Positions 8,532 to 22,011 of a stretch of 64,000 bases of DNA are shown here, piece by piece; the stretch's first letter is position 1, and every line of letters begins with the position of its first letter. A program made the translations under genes and the position numbers. The notes beneath the pieces are model-generated. The model was not told the DNA's origin. It worked only from the letters and a program-made list of their open reading frames with translations, and did no database searches. The stretch is taken from assembly GCF_016342785.1 (NCBI RefSeq), contig NZ_JAEINH010000008.1, forward strand, positions 104,432 through 168,431, written 5' to 3'. Source of the stretch: Sanguibacter suaedae. Lineage in GTDB: Bacteria > Actinomycetota > Actinomycetes > Actinomycetales > Cellulomonadaceae.

Positions 8532-9245
8532 GTGACCGACAGTCACGTCCGCCCTGCGAGGCCTCTCGCCGTCTCGCACCGTGGAGACCACCCCACCCAC
8601 AGGGAGAACACCCTCCTCGCTCTCGACGCCGCGATGACCGCCGGTGCGGACGCCATCGAGGTGGACGTGCAGCTCACCGCGGACGGCGTCCCCGTGCTCG
8701 TCCACGACGACACGTTCGAGCGCCTGTGGGGCGACCCCCGTCCCGTCGCGGCCACCACCTGGGACCAGGTCCGCACCCTCGGCGAGGGTGAGGTGCGGGT
8801 CCCGAGGCTCGCCGAGGCGCTCGACCTCTCGGTCGAGCGTGGCGTCCCCCTCGTCCTCGACCAGAAGCACGCGACGACGAGCATGGCCGCCCTGCGCACC
8901 GTCCAGGAGACCGGTGCCACCGAGACCGCGTTCTGCGGGTCCCTCGAGGGGCTCGTCGCCGTCCGCACCGCGTCCGCCGGGACCACCCTCTTCCTCAACG
9001 ACACCAATCTCCAGCTGCCCGACGTGCGCACCCTCGCGCTCGTCCGGCCCCAGTACTACAACCCGTACTGGCGGTTCCTGGCGCCGGCGACCGTGGACGC
9101 CATGCACACCTTCGGCATCAGGGTGTGCTGCTGGACCCCGTCCGACCCCGAGGACCTCGCCCTGGTGCTGGACATGGGCGTCGACGCCGTCATGACGGAC
9201 CGGCTCGACACCCTCGTGGCCCAGCTCGACGCCCGCACGTCATGA
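8532..9245 (+). CDS. ugpQ: Glycerophosphodiester phosphodiesterase (GDPD family)
   Basis: A 237-residue enzyme that splits glycerophosphodiesters into sn-glycerol 3-phosphate and an alcohol. The GDPD signature is clear: SHRGDHPTHRENT (HR...EN) near residue 16, EVDVQLTADGVPVLVHDD with the metal-binding Glu and Asp and the catalytic His, and the closing GVDAVMTDR. No signal peptide is visible, so it should act in the cytoplasm after import. I chose the GTG at 8532 because GGAG lies 7 nt upstream; an in-frame GTG at 8490 lacks a binding site. Its TGA overlaps the ATG of the first permease, so it is the first gene of a four-gene ABC operon. Confidence 0.92.
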   Translation: MTDSHVRPARPLAVSHRGDHPTHRENTLLALDAAMTAGADAIEVDVQLTADGVPVLVHDDTFERLWGDPRPVAATTWDQVRTLGEGEVRVPRLAEALDLSVERGVPLVLDQKHATTSMAALRTVQETGATETAFCGSLEGLVAVRTASAGTTLFLNDTNLQLPDVRTLALVRPQYYNPYWRFLAPATVDAMHTFGIRVCCWTPSDPEDLALVLDMGVDAVMTDRLDTLVAQLDARTS

Positions 9246-10237
9246 CCCTCGCACCGGTCACGGCACGAGCGACGACGACCGGGGCGGGGCCGGATGGCGC
9301 ACCCCCTGCAGGCACGACGGACGGTGCGACGAAACCCCGCCCCGCCGCCCGTCGCCCGTGGCGCCGCCACCGCCGCGAGTACCTCGTCTTCCTCGCGTTC
9401 GCGCTGCCCAACCTCGCGCTCATCGCCGTCTTCACGTACCGCCCGCTGGTCCTCAACCTCTACTACTCGACGCTCCAGTGGAACCTCGGGTCCCGGACCG
9501 CCACCGTGGTGGGCCTCGACAACTACGTCCGGTGGTTCACGGACCCCCGGAGCCTGGAGGTCCTCCGCGTCACGGCCGTCTTCACGGTCGCCACCGTCGG
9601 TGCGACGCTCCTCCTGGGCCTCCTCCTCGCGACAGTCCTGGACAGACGCCTGCACGGACGCACCGTCGCCCGGTCCGTGATCTTCGCCCCCTACGTGCTC
9701 TCCGGCGTCGGCGTCGGCATGGTGTGGCTGTTCATCTTCGACCCGACGTACGGCGCCCTCGCCGCACTCCTGCGCACCTGGGGCGCGTCGAGCCCTCAGT
9801 GGTACCTCGACAGGGACTGGGCCCTCGTGATGGTGATCGTCGTCTACGTGTGGAAGAACCTCGGGTACGCCGCGGTGATCTACCTCGCCGCGCTCCAGTC
9901 CGTCCCCCGTGACGTCCTGGACGCCGCGTCCCTCGACGGCGCCGGACCCCTGCGGCGCTTCTGGCGGATCACCGTGCCGCTGCTCTCGCCCACCACGTTC
10001 TTCCTCCTCGTCACGACGGTGCTGTCCTCGCTGCAGTCCTTCGACCTCATCCACGTCATGACCGCAGGCGGGCCGCTCGACGGCACGACGACGCTCATGT
10101 ACCAGGTGTACGTCGAGGCGTTCGTCACCGGTCGCGCCGGGTACTCGTCGGCGATCTCCATGATCCTGTTCGCCGTGCTGCTCGTCATGACACTCGGCCA
10201 GCTGCGGTTCCTCGAGAAGAAGGTCCACTACGCATGA
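9242..10237 (+). CDS. ugpA: ABC transporter permease, glycerol-3-phosphate/sugar type (UgpA-like)
   Basis: A 331-residue MalF-family membrane permease. After an Arg-rich cytoplasmic N terminus there are about six transmembrane helices (first: EYLVFLAFALPNLALIAVFT). The EAA loop that docks the ATPase reads DAASLDGAGPLRRFWRITVP. SFDLIHVMTAGGP near the C-terminal third is typical of UgpA and related sugar permeases. The ATG at 9242 overlaps the GDPD stop (ATGA), and its own stop overlaps the next permease. Substrate is inferred from the GDPD partner and from the UgpB-like binding protein. No ATPase gene lies in the cluster. Confidence 0.9.
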   Translation: MTLAPVTARATTTGAGPDGAPPAGTTDGATKPRPAARRPWRRHRREYLVFLAFALPNLALIAVFTYRPLVLNLYYSTLQWNLGSRTATVVGLDNYVRWFTDPRSLEVLRVTAVFTVATVGATLLLGLLLATVLDRRLHGRTVARSVIFAPYVLSGVGVGMVWLFIFDPTYGALAALLRTWGASSPQWYLDRDWALVMVIVVYVWKNLGYAAVIYLAALQSVPRDVLDAASLDGAGPLRRFWRITVPLLSPTTFFLLVTTVLSSLQSFDLIHVMTAGGPLDGTTTLMYQVYVEAFVTGRAGYSSAISMILFAVLLVMTLGQLRFLEKKVHYA

Positions 10238-11082
10238 CCGGCCAGCGCACGTCGTCCCGCCCCGTCACGACGGTCCTCGGCGGCTACCTCCCGATGCTCG
10301 GCGCCACCGCCGTGATCGTCCTGCCCCTCGCCTGGATGCTCCTCGCCACCTTCAAGAACTCGGGCGAGATCGTCTCCCTGCCCATCCAGTGGCTCCCCAC
10401 GAGCCTGTCCCCCGACAACTACGTCACCGCGTCCGAGAAGGCACCGTTCGGCCGGTTCTTCGTCAACTCCGTGGTCGTGACCGCCGTCGGGGCGAGCATC
10501 AAGCTCGTGCTCGCCGTCCTCACCGCCTACGCGCTGGTGTTCGTGCGGTTCCCCGCGAAGAAGGCCATCTTCGCCCTGGTGCTCGTGGCCCTCATGGTGC
10601 CGCCCCACATGAGCCTCGTGCCCAACTACACGCTCGTCGCGGGCATGGGCGGGCGCAACACCCTCTGGGGGATCGTCCTGCCGGGCCTCGGGACGGCGTT
10701 CGGGACCTTCCTCCTGCGCCAGCAGTTCCTCACCCTCCCCGCGTCGATCGTCGAGGCGGCGGAGATCGACGGGGCCAGCCACTGGCGACGTCTCGTGTCC
10801 GTCGTCGCCCCGGTGAGCGCGCCCACCATCGCGACTGTCGCGCTCATCTCGATCGTCAACGAGTGGAACGAGTATCTCTGGCCGCTCATCATCACCGACG
10901 ACCCTCGCCTGATGACCCTCCCCGTGGGCCTGACGCTGCTCCAGAACATCGAGCCGGGCGCCACGTCGTGGGGTGTGCTCATGGCGGGCGCCGCGTTCGT
11001 CATCCTGCCCGTCCTCGTGGTCTTCGCCGCCCTCCAGCGCTACATCGTCGCTGGGCTCACCCAGGGCGCCGTCACCGGTTGA
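10234..11082 (+). CDS. ugpE: ABC transporter permease, glycerol-3-phosphate/sugar type (UgpE-like)
   Basis: A 282-residue MalG-family permease that should pair with UgpA. Six transmembrane segments are apparent, beginning with YLPMLGATAVIVLPLAWMLL. The EAA motif is VEAAEIDGASHWRRLV, and NEWNEYLWPLIIT near the C terminus is a MalG/UgpE hallmark. The start overlaps the ugpA stop by 4 bp (ATGA), a sign of coupled translation and a 1:1 permease ratio. About 76 bp separate it from the binding protein gene. Confidence 0.9.
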   Translation: MTGQRTSSRPVTTVLGGYLPMLGATAVIVLPLAWMLLATFKNSGEIVSLPIQWLPTSLSPDNYVTASEKAPFGRFFVNSVVVTAVGASIKLVLAVLTAYALVFVRFPAKKAIFALVLVALMVPPHMSLVPNYTLVAGMGGRNTLWGIVLPGLGTAFGTFLLRQQFLTLPASIVEAAEIDGASHWRRLVSVVAPVSAPTIATVALISIVNEWNEYLWPLIITDDPRLMTLPVGLTLLQNIEPGATSWGVLMAGAAFVILPVLVVFAALQRYIVAGLTQGAVTG

Positions 11083-11158
11083 CGGCTCGCCACTCCCGAC
11101 CTTCCCCTCCCGTACCTCTTCACCGGCGCACCGCGCGCCACGACAGACAGGACCGACC

Positions 11159-13922
<2,764 letters not shown>

Positions 13923-13929
13923 ACCCGCG

Positions 13930-13935
13930 ATCGTA
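13930..13935 (-). promoter_or_regulatory. Candidate -10 element for leaderless thyA-folA
   Basis: TACGAT on the minus strand, 7 nt before the thyA ATG, fits TANNNT at the spacing expected for leaderless transcripts. On the opposite strand CACACT lies 6 nt before the gabD ATG, so the 66-bp gap could hold two divergent leaderless promoters. Confidence 0.5.
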
Positions 13936-13988
13936 CGACGACCGGCCGTCGTGCTGCGCGCACCCGGCCCGCTCGGCACACTGGACGG

Positions 13989-15464
13989 ATGGACTTCTCG
14001 TCGGTCATCAGCCCCACGCTCGCAGCCCATGCGCCCACGGGGGTCCTCGTCGACGGACGGTGGTCACCGGCCGCGGGCTCGTCGACCTTCGAGGTCACGA
14101 ACCCCGCCACCGAGGACGTGCTCCTCGACGTCGCGGACGGGTCGCCCGAAGACGGGGCGCGGGCCCTCGACGCCGCGGCCGCCGCCGCTGCGCCCTGGCG
14201 TCGCACTCCCCCGCGCACCCGGGCGGACGTCCTGCACGCCGTGTTCCGCCGCATCGTCACGCACACCGACGACCTCGCCGCCCTCATCACCGCCGAGGGC
14301 GGCAAACCTCTGGCCGAGGCGCGGGCCGAGGTCGCGTACGGGGCCGAGTTCGTGCGCTGGTACGCCGAGCAGGCGGTCCGCCACGACGGGTCGGTCCGGG
14401 CCGCGCCAGCCGGTGGCGGCACGCAGATCGTCCAGCGTCGCCCCGTGGGGCCGTCGCTGCTCATCACGCCCTGGAACTTCCCCCTGGCGATGGCGACACG
14501 CAAGATCGCGCCGGCTCTCGCGGCCGGGTGCACCGTCGTCGTCAAGCCCTCGAGCCTCGCACCACTGACGACGCTGTACGTCGCCGAGATGTTCCGCGCC
14601 GAGCTCGAGGCCCGGGGGCTGCCCGCGGGCACCGTGAACGTCGTGCCGACCAGCGCGTCCGCGCGGCTGACCGCCCCGCTCCTCGCGGATCCTCGGCTGC
14701 GCAAGCTCTCGTTCACGGGCTCGACCGGCGTGGGACAGAGCCTGCTGCGCGACGCCGCGGCGGGCGTCCTGCGCACCTCCATGGAGCTCGGGGGGAACGC
14801 GCCGTTCCTCGTGTTCGAGGACGCGGACCTCGACGACGCCGTGCAGGGCGCGATGGCCGCGAAGATGCGCAACGCCGGCCAGACGTGCGTCGCCGCCAAC
14901 CGGTTCCTCGTCCATTCCTCCGTCGCGGACGACTTCACCGACCGCCTCGTGGTCGCGTTCGAGCAGCAGGTCGTCGGTGACGGCGCGGAGGCCGGCGTCA
15001 CCGTGGGACCTCTCATCGACGCCGGGGCGGTGGATTCCGTCGAGGGCGTCGTCGCGGACGCCGTGGACCGCGGCGCCCAGGTGCGGACCGGCGGTTCCTG
15101 GCCACGCGGTCGAGGCCACTTCTACCCACCGACCGTGCTCGCCGGCGTCCCTCGCGACGCCCTGGCCGTCACCGACGAGACGTTCGGCCCTGTCGCCCCC
15201 GTGGTGACGTTCGACGACGACGAGGACGCGCTCGCCCTCGCCAACGGGACGGAGCACGGCCTGGTCGCCTACGCGTACACACGCGACGTCGGCCGTGCGC
15301 TCGTCCTCTCCCGGGAGATCGAGGCGGGGATGATCGGGATCAACCGAGGGATCGTGTCGGACGCCAGCGCACCCTTCGGCGGGGTGAAGCACTCAGGGAT
15401 CGGCCGCGAGGGCGGGGAGGCGGGCCTCGAGGAGTACCTGGAGACCGTGTACGTGGCGCTCTGA
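13989..15464 (+). CDS. gabD: NAD(P)-dependent succinate-semialdehyde dehydrogenase
   Basis: A 491-residue aldehyde dehydrogenase. The general-base Glu266 ([20 protein letters not shown]), catalytic Cys300 ([11 protein letters not shown]), the cofactor segment [20 protein letters not shown] and [12 protein letters not shown] are all present. [10 protein letters not shown] and [10 protein letters not shown] match the GabD (succinate-semialdehyde) subgroup, which finishes GABA degradation or the GABA shunt. It stands alone: no GABA transaminase is nearby. The ATG at 13989 is divergent from thyA with a 66-bp gap and no clear ribosome-binding site. Substrate is inferred from family similarity; related aldehydes are possible. 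Confidence 0.85.
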   Translation: MDFSSVISPTLAAHAPTGVLVDGRWSPAAGSSTFEVTNPATEDVLLDVADGSPEDGARALDAAAAAAAPWRRTPPRTRADVLHAVFRRIVTHTDDLAALITAEGGKPLAEARAEVAYGAEFVRWYAEQAVRHDGSVRAAPAGGGTQIVQRRPVGPSLLITPWNFPLAMATRKIAPALAAGCTVVVKPSSLAPLTTLYVAEMFRAELEARGLPAGTVNVVPTSASARLTAPLLADPRLRKLSFTGSTGVGQSLLRDAAAGVLRTSMELGGNAPFLVFEDADLDDAVQGAMAAKMRNAGQTCVAANRFLVHSSVADDFTDRLVVAFEQQVVGDGAEAGVTVGPLIDAGAVDSVEGVVADAVDRGAQVRTGGSWPRGRGHFYPPTVLAGVPRDALAVTDETFGPVAPVVTFDDDEDALALANGTEHGLVAYAYTRDVGRALVLSREIEAGMIGINRGIVSDASAPFGGVKHSGIGREGGEAGLEEYLETVYVAL

Positions 15465-15511
15465 GGCGCTTGTCCGCCCTGAGCCCGCGACCGGCCGGTA
15501 GGGTCGGGCGC

Positions 15512-16021
15512 ATGGCCCTCTTCACCGAGTCCGCAGACGTGTCCGTCCGTCCGGCGACCCCCGGGGACGAGCAGGCGATGACCGACGTCCAGCTCGCCGC
15601 GTGGGGCACCGCGCACCGCGACGTGCTCGGCGACGACGTCCTCGCCGCCCTCGACGTCGACAGGATCCGCGACCAGTGGGCGTCTGCCATCACCTCGCCG
15701 CCCGGACCGGGGTTCGCGGTGCTCGTCGCGTGCGAGCGCGCCGACGTCGTGGGCTTCGCCGCAGTCTCCCCGGGGCAGCTCGTGGCGCTCGAGGTCCGCC
15801 CGTCCGCGCAGCGCTCCGGGCACGGCTCGCGGCTGCTCTCGGCCGCGGTCGACCGGTTGCGCTCGGACGGTGCCGACGAGGTCGCCGCCTGGGTCCTCGA
15901 CGGCGACGCGGCTCGCGAGAGGTTCCTGGCGGGATCGGGCATGGGACCGGACGGCCGGACGCGGACGCTCGCGACCGGCGTGCGTGACGTCGTCGAGAGC
16001 CGCTGGTCGGCGAGCCTCTAG
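15512..16021 (+). CDS. GNAT-family N-acetyltransferase
   Basis: A 169-residue protein with a GNAT fold: an N-terminal strand-helix (VSVRPATPGDEQAMTDVQLA), a central strand VVGFAAVS, and the acetyl-CoA loop LEVRPSAQRSGHGSRLLSAA (the Q/R-x-x-G-x-G/A motif reads RSGHGS). Substrate is unknown. I chose the ATG at 15512, which begins MALFTES just before the fold. It follows gabD by 47 bp and may be cotranscribed. Its stop TAG shares the palindrome CTAG with the stop of the convergent gene at 16018. Confidence 0.8.
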   Translation: MALFTESADVSVRPATPGDEQAMTDVQLAAWGTAHRDVLGDDVLAALDVDRIRDQWASAITSPPGPGFAVLVACERADVVGFAAVSPGQLVALEVRPSAQRSGHGSRLLSAAVDRLRSDGADEVAAWVLDGDAARERFLAGSGMGPDGRTRTLATGVRDVVESRWSASL

Positions 16022-16476
16022 CCCTCTGTGCGACCGGCCGCCCGGTAGAGACGAGCCGCGTCGCGCAGCGCGGCTCGGGCACGCCGCCTGTCGCGTGCCG
16101 CGTCGTACGCGAACGCCAGGTGGTAACGCGCCGCCCAGCTGTCCGGGGCATCCTCGACAGCGGTCCTCGCGGAGACGAACGCGGAGTCGGCGGCCTCGCG
16201 GTCGATCCGCCCCCCTGGAGACCGTGGCAGGTCGTCGACCGGGAGCTCGCCCCGCCCCGCGAGGTCGTCAGCCATCCGTTGCACCGTCAGGCCCAGCTGC
16301 CACTCGCGGGCGATGAGGCCGACCGCGAGGGCCGGCACCAGGAGGACGGCCAGGCCGATGAGGACGGCCACCGGCTCGCCCGTCCCCACGAGAGCGAACG
16401 ACCGGGTGCCGATCTGCCAGACGTAGAGGGCGAGGAGCGCGGTGAGCGCGACGGCCCCGACCAGTCCCTTGCGCAC
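16018..16476 (-). CDS. Small membrane protein with TPR-like C-terminal helices
   Basis: A 152-residue protein with two N-terminal transmembrane helices (LVGAVALTALLALYVWQIG and AVLIGLAVLLVPALAVGLIA) and a cytoplasmic region whose last 60 residues look like one to two tetratricopeptide-type helical pairs (SWAARYHLAFAYDAARDRRR). Function is unknown. It starts with GTG 2 bp after the dapB stop, so it is the distal gene of the pnp-M16-DUF4126-dapB group. TPR parts usually bind other proteins; nothing identifies the partner. Confidence 0.75.
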   Translation of the reverse strand: MRKGLVGAVALTALLALYVWQIGTRSFALVGTGEPVAVLIGLAVLLVPALAVGLIAREWQLGLTVQRMADDLAGRGELPVDDLPRSPGGRIDREAADSAFVSARTAVEDAPDSWAARYHLAFAYDAARDRRRARAALRDAARLYRAAGRTEG

Positions 16477-16478
16477 GG

Positions 16479-17246
16479 TCAGCCGAGCTCGAGGACGTTC
16501 TCGAGCCCCACAGTGAGGCCCGGCCGCCGGACGACCTCACGGATCCCCAGGAGGACCCCCGGCATGAACGAGGCGCGGTCGAAGGAGTCCTGGCGGATGA
16601 CGAGCTGCTCGCCCGGGTTGCCGAGCAGGATCTCCTCGTGGGCGACGAGCCCGCGCAGACGGACCGCGTGGACGCGCACACCGTCCACGTCCGCGCCTCG
16701 CGCGTCCCAGCCCGCCTCGGTCGCGTCGGGCGCGGCCCCCAGACCTGCCTCGGCGCGGGCGGCCGCGATGGCGGCCGCCGTGTGCCGCGCGGTGCCGCTG
16801 GGTGCGTCGACCTTCTCCGGGTGGTGGAGCTCGATGACCTCGACGGACTCGAAGTAGCGTGCGGCCTGCGCCGCGAAGCGCATGGCGAGGACGGCGCTCA
16901 GCCCGAAGTTCGGCGCGAGGAGCACCCCGACGTCCCCTCCGGCCCGGCCGAGGTGCTCGCGCACACTCGTGCGGCTCTCGTCCGTCCAGCCGGTCGTCCC
17001 GACGACGGCGTGGATCCCGGCGTCGACGAGAGCATGGACGTTGGCCTCGGTGGCGCCCGGCACGGTGAAGTCGACCGCGACGTCGACGGCGTCCGACGTC
17101 AACGAGGCGACGTCGTCACCGGCGTCGAGTCGGGCGACGAGCTCGAGGTCCGGGGCGGCGTCCACCGCCTCGCAGACCGTGCGGCCCATGCGTCCGTGCG
17201 CGCCGAGCACCGCGACCCTGATGTGGTGTGCTGCCGTTCCGTTCAC
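16479..17246 (-). CDS. dapB: 4-hydroxy-tetrahydrodipicolinate reductase
   Basis: A 255-residue NAD(P)H-dependent reductase that follows DapA in lysine/diaminopimelate synthesis. Seen: the nucleotide-binding VAVLGAHGRMGRTVCEAV near the N terminus, VDFTVPGATEANV, VVGTTGW, the catalytic ELHHPEKVDAPSGTA and the C-terminal FMPGVLLGI. The start is a GTG at 17246 whose bases overlap the TGA of the DUF4126 gene (GTGA). dapA lies about 8 kb away, next to the ugp operon. Confidence 0.95.
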   Translation of the reverse strand: MNGTAAHHIRVAVLGAHGRMGRTVCEAVDAAPDLELVARLDAGDDVASLTSDAVDVAVDFTVPGATEANVHALVDAGIHAVVGTTGWTDESRTSVREHLGRAGGDVGVLLAPNFGLSAVLAMRFAAQAARYFESVEVIELHHPEKVDAPSGTARHTAAAIAAARAEAGLGAAPDATEAGWDARGADVDGVRVHAVRLRGLVAHEEILLGNPGEQLVIRQDSFDRASFMPGVLLGIREVVRRPGLTVGLENVLELG

Positions 17247-17851
17247 GGCACCGAGCCTAGCCCGTCGCTCGTCCGCCGCGGCTCGGAGCGACGCACGACG
17301 AGACGGACGAGGACGACGGCCACGGCCGCGAGGAGGAGCACCGCGACGACCGGCGCCAGGACGGCGAGCGACGCGAGGGCGACGGACGTCCCGTCCTCGA
17401 TCGCGCTGACGACCGGTCCTCCCACGCCGAGGGTCACGAAGGTGACGACCGGTCGGACCGATGACTTGAGGAGGTGCACGACCAGCGCGACCACCACCCC
17501 GGACAGCACGGGGATCCACTGCTGGGTGGTGAGGAGGTCGCTCGTCTCGTCGACAGCGAACGTCGTCGACGACGACCCGGCTCCGAAGACGACGCCCCCG
17601 GCGCCCGGGCGGACGAGCGTCTGCAGGACGTCGTTCACCGAGTCGACGGCAGGGATCTTGTCGGCGACCACCTCGACGAGGAGGAGCGCACCGAGGCCGG
17701 TGAGCAACCAGCCGTCGGTGAGCCACTCCCACCCGCCCGGGAGCACCACGAGGGTGGTGTACCGCGCGAGCAGACCCACGAGGAGCATGGGCACGAAGGC
17801 GTTGAGCCCCGCCGCTCCCGCGAGCCCGATGCCGGTGAGGGCACCCAGCAC
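17243..17851 (-). CDS. DUF4126 family membrane protein
   Basis: A 202-residue integral membrane protein with four to five hydrophobic helices and a Gly/Ala-rich N terminus (LTGIGLAGAAGLNAFVPMLL). ADKIPAVDSVND in the middle and SAIEDGTSVALASLAVLAPV near the end resemble the DUF4126 family, whose function is unknown. The start is GTG at 17851, preceded by GAGGA, 7 bp after the M16 protease stop. The stop overlaps the dapB start. Position between a protease and dapB is shared with other actinobacteria, by memory of typical synteny. Confidence 0.75.
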   Translation of the reverse strand: MLGALTGIGLAGAAGLNAFVPMLLVGLLARYTTLVVLPGGWEWLTDGWLLTGLGALLLVEVVADKIPAVDSVNDVLQTLVRPGAGGVVFGAGSSSTTFAVDETSDLLTTQQWIPVLSGVVVALVVHLLKSSVRPVVTFVTLGVGGPVVSAIEDGTSVALASLAVLAPVVAVLLLAAVAVVLVRLVVRRSEPRRTSDGLGSVP

Positions 17852-17858
17852 AGGATCC

Positions 17859-19184
17859 TCAGTCCCCGAGAGGCCCGACGCGCACGACCGACCGCGGGCG
17901 GGCCGCGAGGTCCTTGGCGAGGGTCTGCACGTCGTCCCGCGTGACGGCCCGGATACGCTCGAGGGACTCGGCAAGGCTGAGGAGCTCCCCGTTCACGAGG
18001 TCGGCCTTCCCGAGCCGGCTCATGCGTGAACCGGTGTCCTCGAGACCGAGGACGAGCCCGCCGGAGAGCTGCCCGACGCTGCGGACCAGCTCGGTCTCGG
18101 TGATCCCGCCGTCGGCCAGCCGGTCGAGCTCGGCACCGAGGAGGTCGGTCACCTCGTCGATGCGCGCGGGCGTGCACCCGGCGTAGAGACCGAAAGTCCC
18201 GGTACCGCCGTGGCTGGAGGCGAAGGAGTACGTCGAGTAGGCGAGCCCGCGGCGTTCACGGATCTCCTGGAAGAGCCTCGACGACATCCCGCCGCCCAGC
18301 GCTGCGCTGAGGACGGACATGACGAAGCGTCGGTCGTCCGTCGCGGCGAGCCCCGTCGAACCGATGATGACGTTGGCCTGCTCGACGCTCCGGCGCACCG
18401 TGAGCTCCGTGCCGGTCTCGCCGACACCGACGGCGTCGCTCACGTCCCGGCGCTGGCGCGGTGTGGCACGGGCCCCGAGCGACCACCCACCGTCGGTGAG
18501 CGCCTGCTCGACCTGCGCGCAGAGGGCGTCGTGGTCGACTCCCCCGGCGGCCGAGATGACGAGCGTCTCCGGCCGGTAGTGCCACTGGTAGTGCTCCCAC
18601 ACGGCGTCGCGCGGCACGGCCCGGATGGTGTCGGGCGTCCCACCGATGGGCCGCCCCAGGGGGTGACCGGCGAGCACAGCGGCGGCGAACTGCTCGTGCG
18701 CGACGTCGGACGGGTCGTCGTCGTTCATGGCGAGCTCTTCGAGGATGACGCCGCGCTCGGTCTCGAGCTCTTCGGCGTCGATGCGTGCCGACGTCACCAT
18801 GTCAGTGATGACGTCGACGGCCATCGTCAGGTCCGTGTCGAGCACCCGTGCGTAGTAGCAGGTGTGCTCCTTCCCGGTCCCGGCGTTGGCCTCTCCCCCG
18901 ACGGCGTCGAAGGCCTCGGCGATGTCCATGGCGCTGCGTCGAGCCGTCCCCTTGAACAGGAGGTGCTCGAGGAAGTGCGTCGACCCGTAGTGACCGCTGG
19001 TCTCGTCACGTGACCCGACACCCACCCAGGCGCCGACCGTCGCGGACCGCTGTCCTGGCATGTGCTCGGTGAGCACCCGTACCCCGCCGGGCAGGACGGA
19101 GCGACGGATGGTCGCCCCGTCCTGCCCGGCGGTGAGCTCGTTCTCCGGCGAACCGGCCGGAGCGAGCGGAAGGTCCCAGGGCAC
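17859..19184 (-). CDS. M16 family zinc metallopeptidase
   Basis: A 441-residue peptidase of the insulinase/pitrilysin family. The inverted zinc motif HFLEH (HxxEH) is near residue 70 within STHFLEHLLFKGT, and the distal ligand Glu is in ETERGVILEELAM. The C-terminal inactive-type half with RGLAYSTYSFAS completes the two-domain fold. The GTG start at 19184 lies 1 nt after the pnp stop, so translation is coupled. This pnp-M16 pairing is conserved in actinobacteria; the natural substrates are unknown, though such enzymes degrade short peptides. Confidence 0.92.
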   Translation of the reverse strand: MPWDLPLAPAGSPENELTAGQDGATIRRSVLPGGVRVLTEHMPGQRSATVGAWVGVGSRDETSGHYGSTHFLEHLLFKGTARRSAMDIAEAFDAVGGEANAGTGKEHTCYYARVLDTDLTMAVDVITDMVTSARIDAEELETERGVILEELAMNDDDPSDVAHEQFAAAVLAGHPLGRPIGGTPDTIRAVPRDAVWEHYQWHYRPETLVISAAGGVDHDALCAQVEQALTDGGWSLGARATPRQRRDVSDAVGVGETGTELTVRRSVEQANVIIGSTGLAATDDRRFVMSVLSAALGGGMSSRLFQEIRERRGLAYSTYSFASSHGGTGTFGLYAGCTPARIDEVTDLLGAELDRLADGGITETELVRSVGQLSGGLVLGLEDTGSRMSRLGKADLVNGELLSLAESLERIRAVTRDDVQTLAKDLAARPRSVVRVGPLGD

Positions 19185-19185
19185 G

Positions 19186-21405
<2,220 letters not shown>

Positions 21406-21589
21406 GGGTGCCCTCCATTTCTCGAAGGGTCCGCTCCGCACGACACCGGTCGGTCTTCGATCGAGGTCCACGGACGAGGGGGCCTGCGCTCGACGCGCGG
21501 CCGTTCCGTGAGCCACTACCGAGGACCGGACGAGGTGGGTCGGACCGGACCGGTGTGGGACTGGTGCTCAGTCGTTCCGGTGATACCGG

Positions 21590-21622
21590 ACCAGCCCGGA
21601 CCCATGACGGGTCCGGGCTGGT
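21590..21622 (-). terminator. Perfect 14-bp hairpin between rpsO and pnp
   Basis: Arms 21590-21603 and 21609-21622 pair perfectly, with a 5-nt loop, starting 10 bp after the rpsO stop. In many bacteria rpsO-pnp intergenic hairpins act as a partial terminator and RNase processing site; that role is inferred here. No T tract. Confidence 0.7.
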
Positions 21623-21632
21623 TCGCACGCTA

Positions 21633-21902
21633 TCAGCGACGCAGGCCGAGGCGCTCGATCAGGCTGCGGTAGCGGTTGATGTCAACCTTCTGCAGGTAGC
21701 CGAGGAGACGGCGGCGCTGGCCGACGAGGAGGAGCAGACCACGACGGCTGTGGTGGTCGTGCTTGTGCTCCTTGAGGTGCTCGGTGAGGTCCTTGATGCG
21801 CTGGGTGAGCATCGCGATCTGGACCTCGGGCGAACCGGTGTCACCCTCGCTGGTCGCGAACTCGGTCATGATGCGCTGCTTCGTGGCAGTGTCGAGGGGC
21901 AC
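21633..21902 (-). CDS. rpsO: 30S ribosomal protein S15
   Basis: An 89-residue primary 16S rRNA binder that nucleates the platform of the 30S subunit. Recognisable segments: [40 protein letters not shown] and [20 protein letters not shown]. The length equals the family norm. The start is GTG (VPLDTATKQ) with AGGAGAG just upstream. It usually follows ribF directly, but here three other genes intervene. A TACACT box about 86 nt upstream suggests its own promoter. Confidence 0.98.
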   Translation of the reverse strand: MPLDTATKQRIMTEFATSEGDTGSPEVQIAMLTQRIKDLTEHLKEHKHDHHSRRGLLLLVGQRRRLLGYLQKVDINRYRSLIERLGLRR

Positions 21903-21987
21903 GGCTCTCCTAGTGTGTCGTTGCGCGGCGCTCCGGGGCATTTCCACCCGAGCTCTATCTGTCCGCGGCCGTTCTGACGGCGAGACC

Positions 21988-21993
21988 AGTGTA
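21988..21993 (-). promoter_or_regulatory. Candidate -10 box of the rpsO promoter
   Basis: TACACT on the minus strand lies 19-24 nt beyond the GGDEF-EAL stop codon and 86-91 nt before the rpsO start. No good -35 hexamer was found. It would let rpsO-pnp be transcribed independently of the inserted signalling genes. Confidence 0.45.
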
Positions 21994-22011
21994 GCAGCGT
22001 ACGCCGGCGGC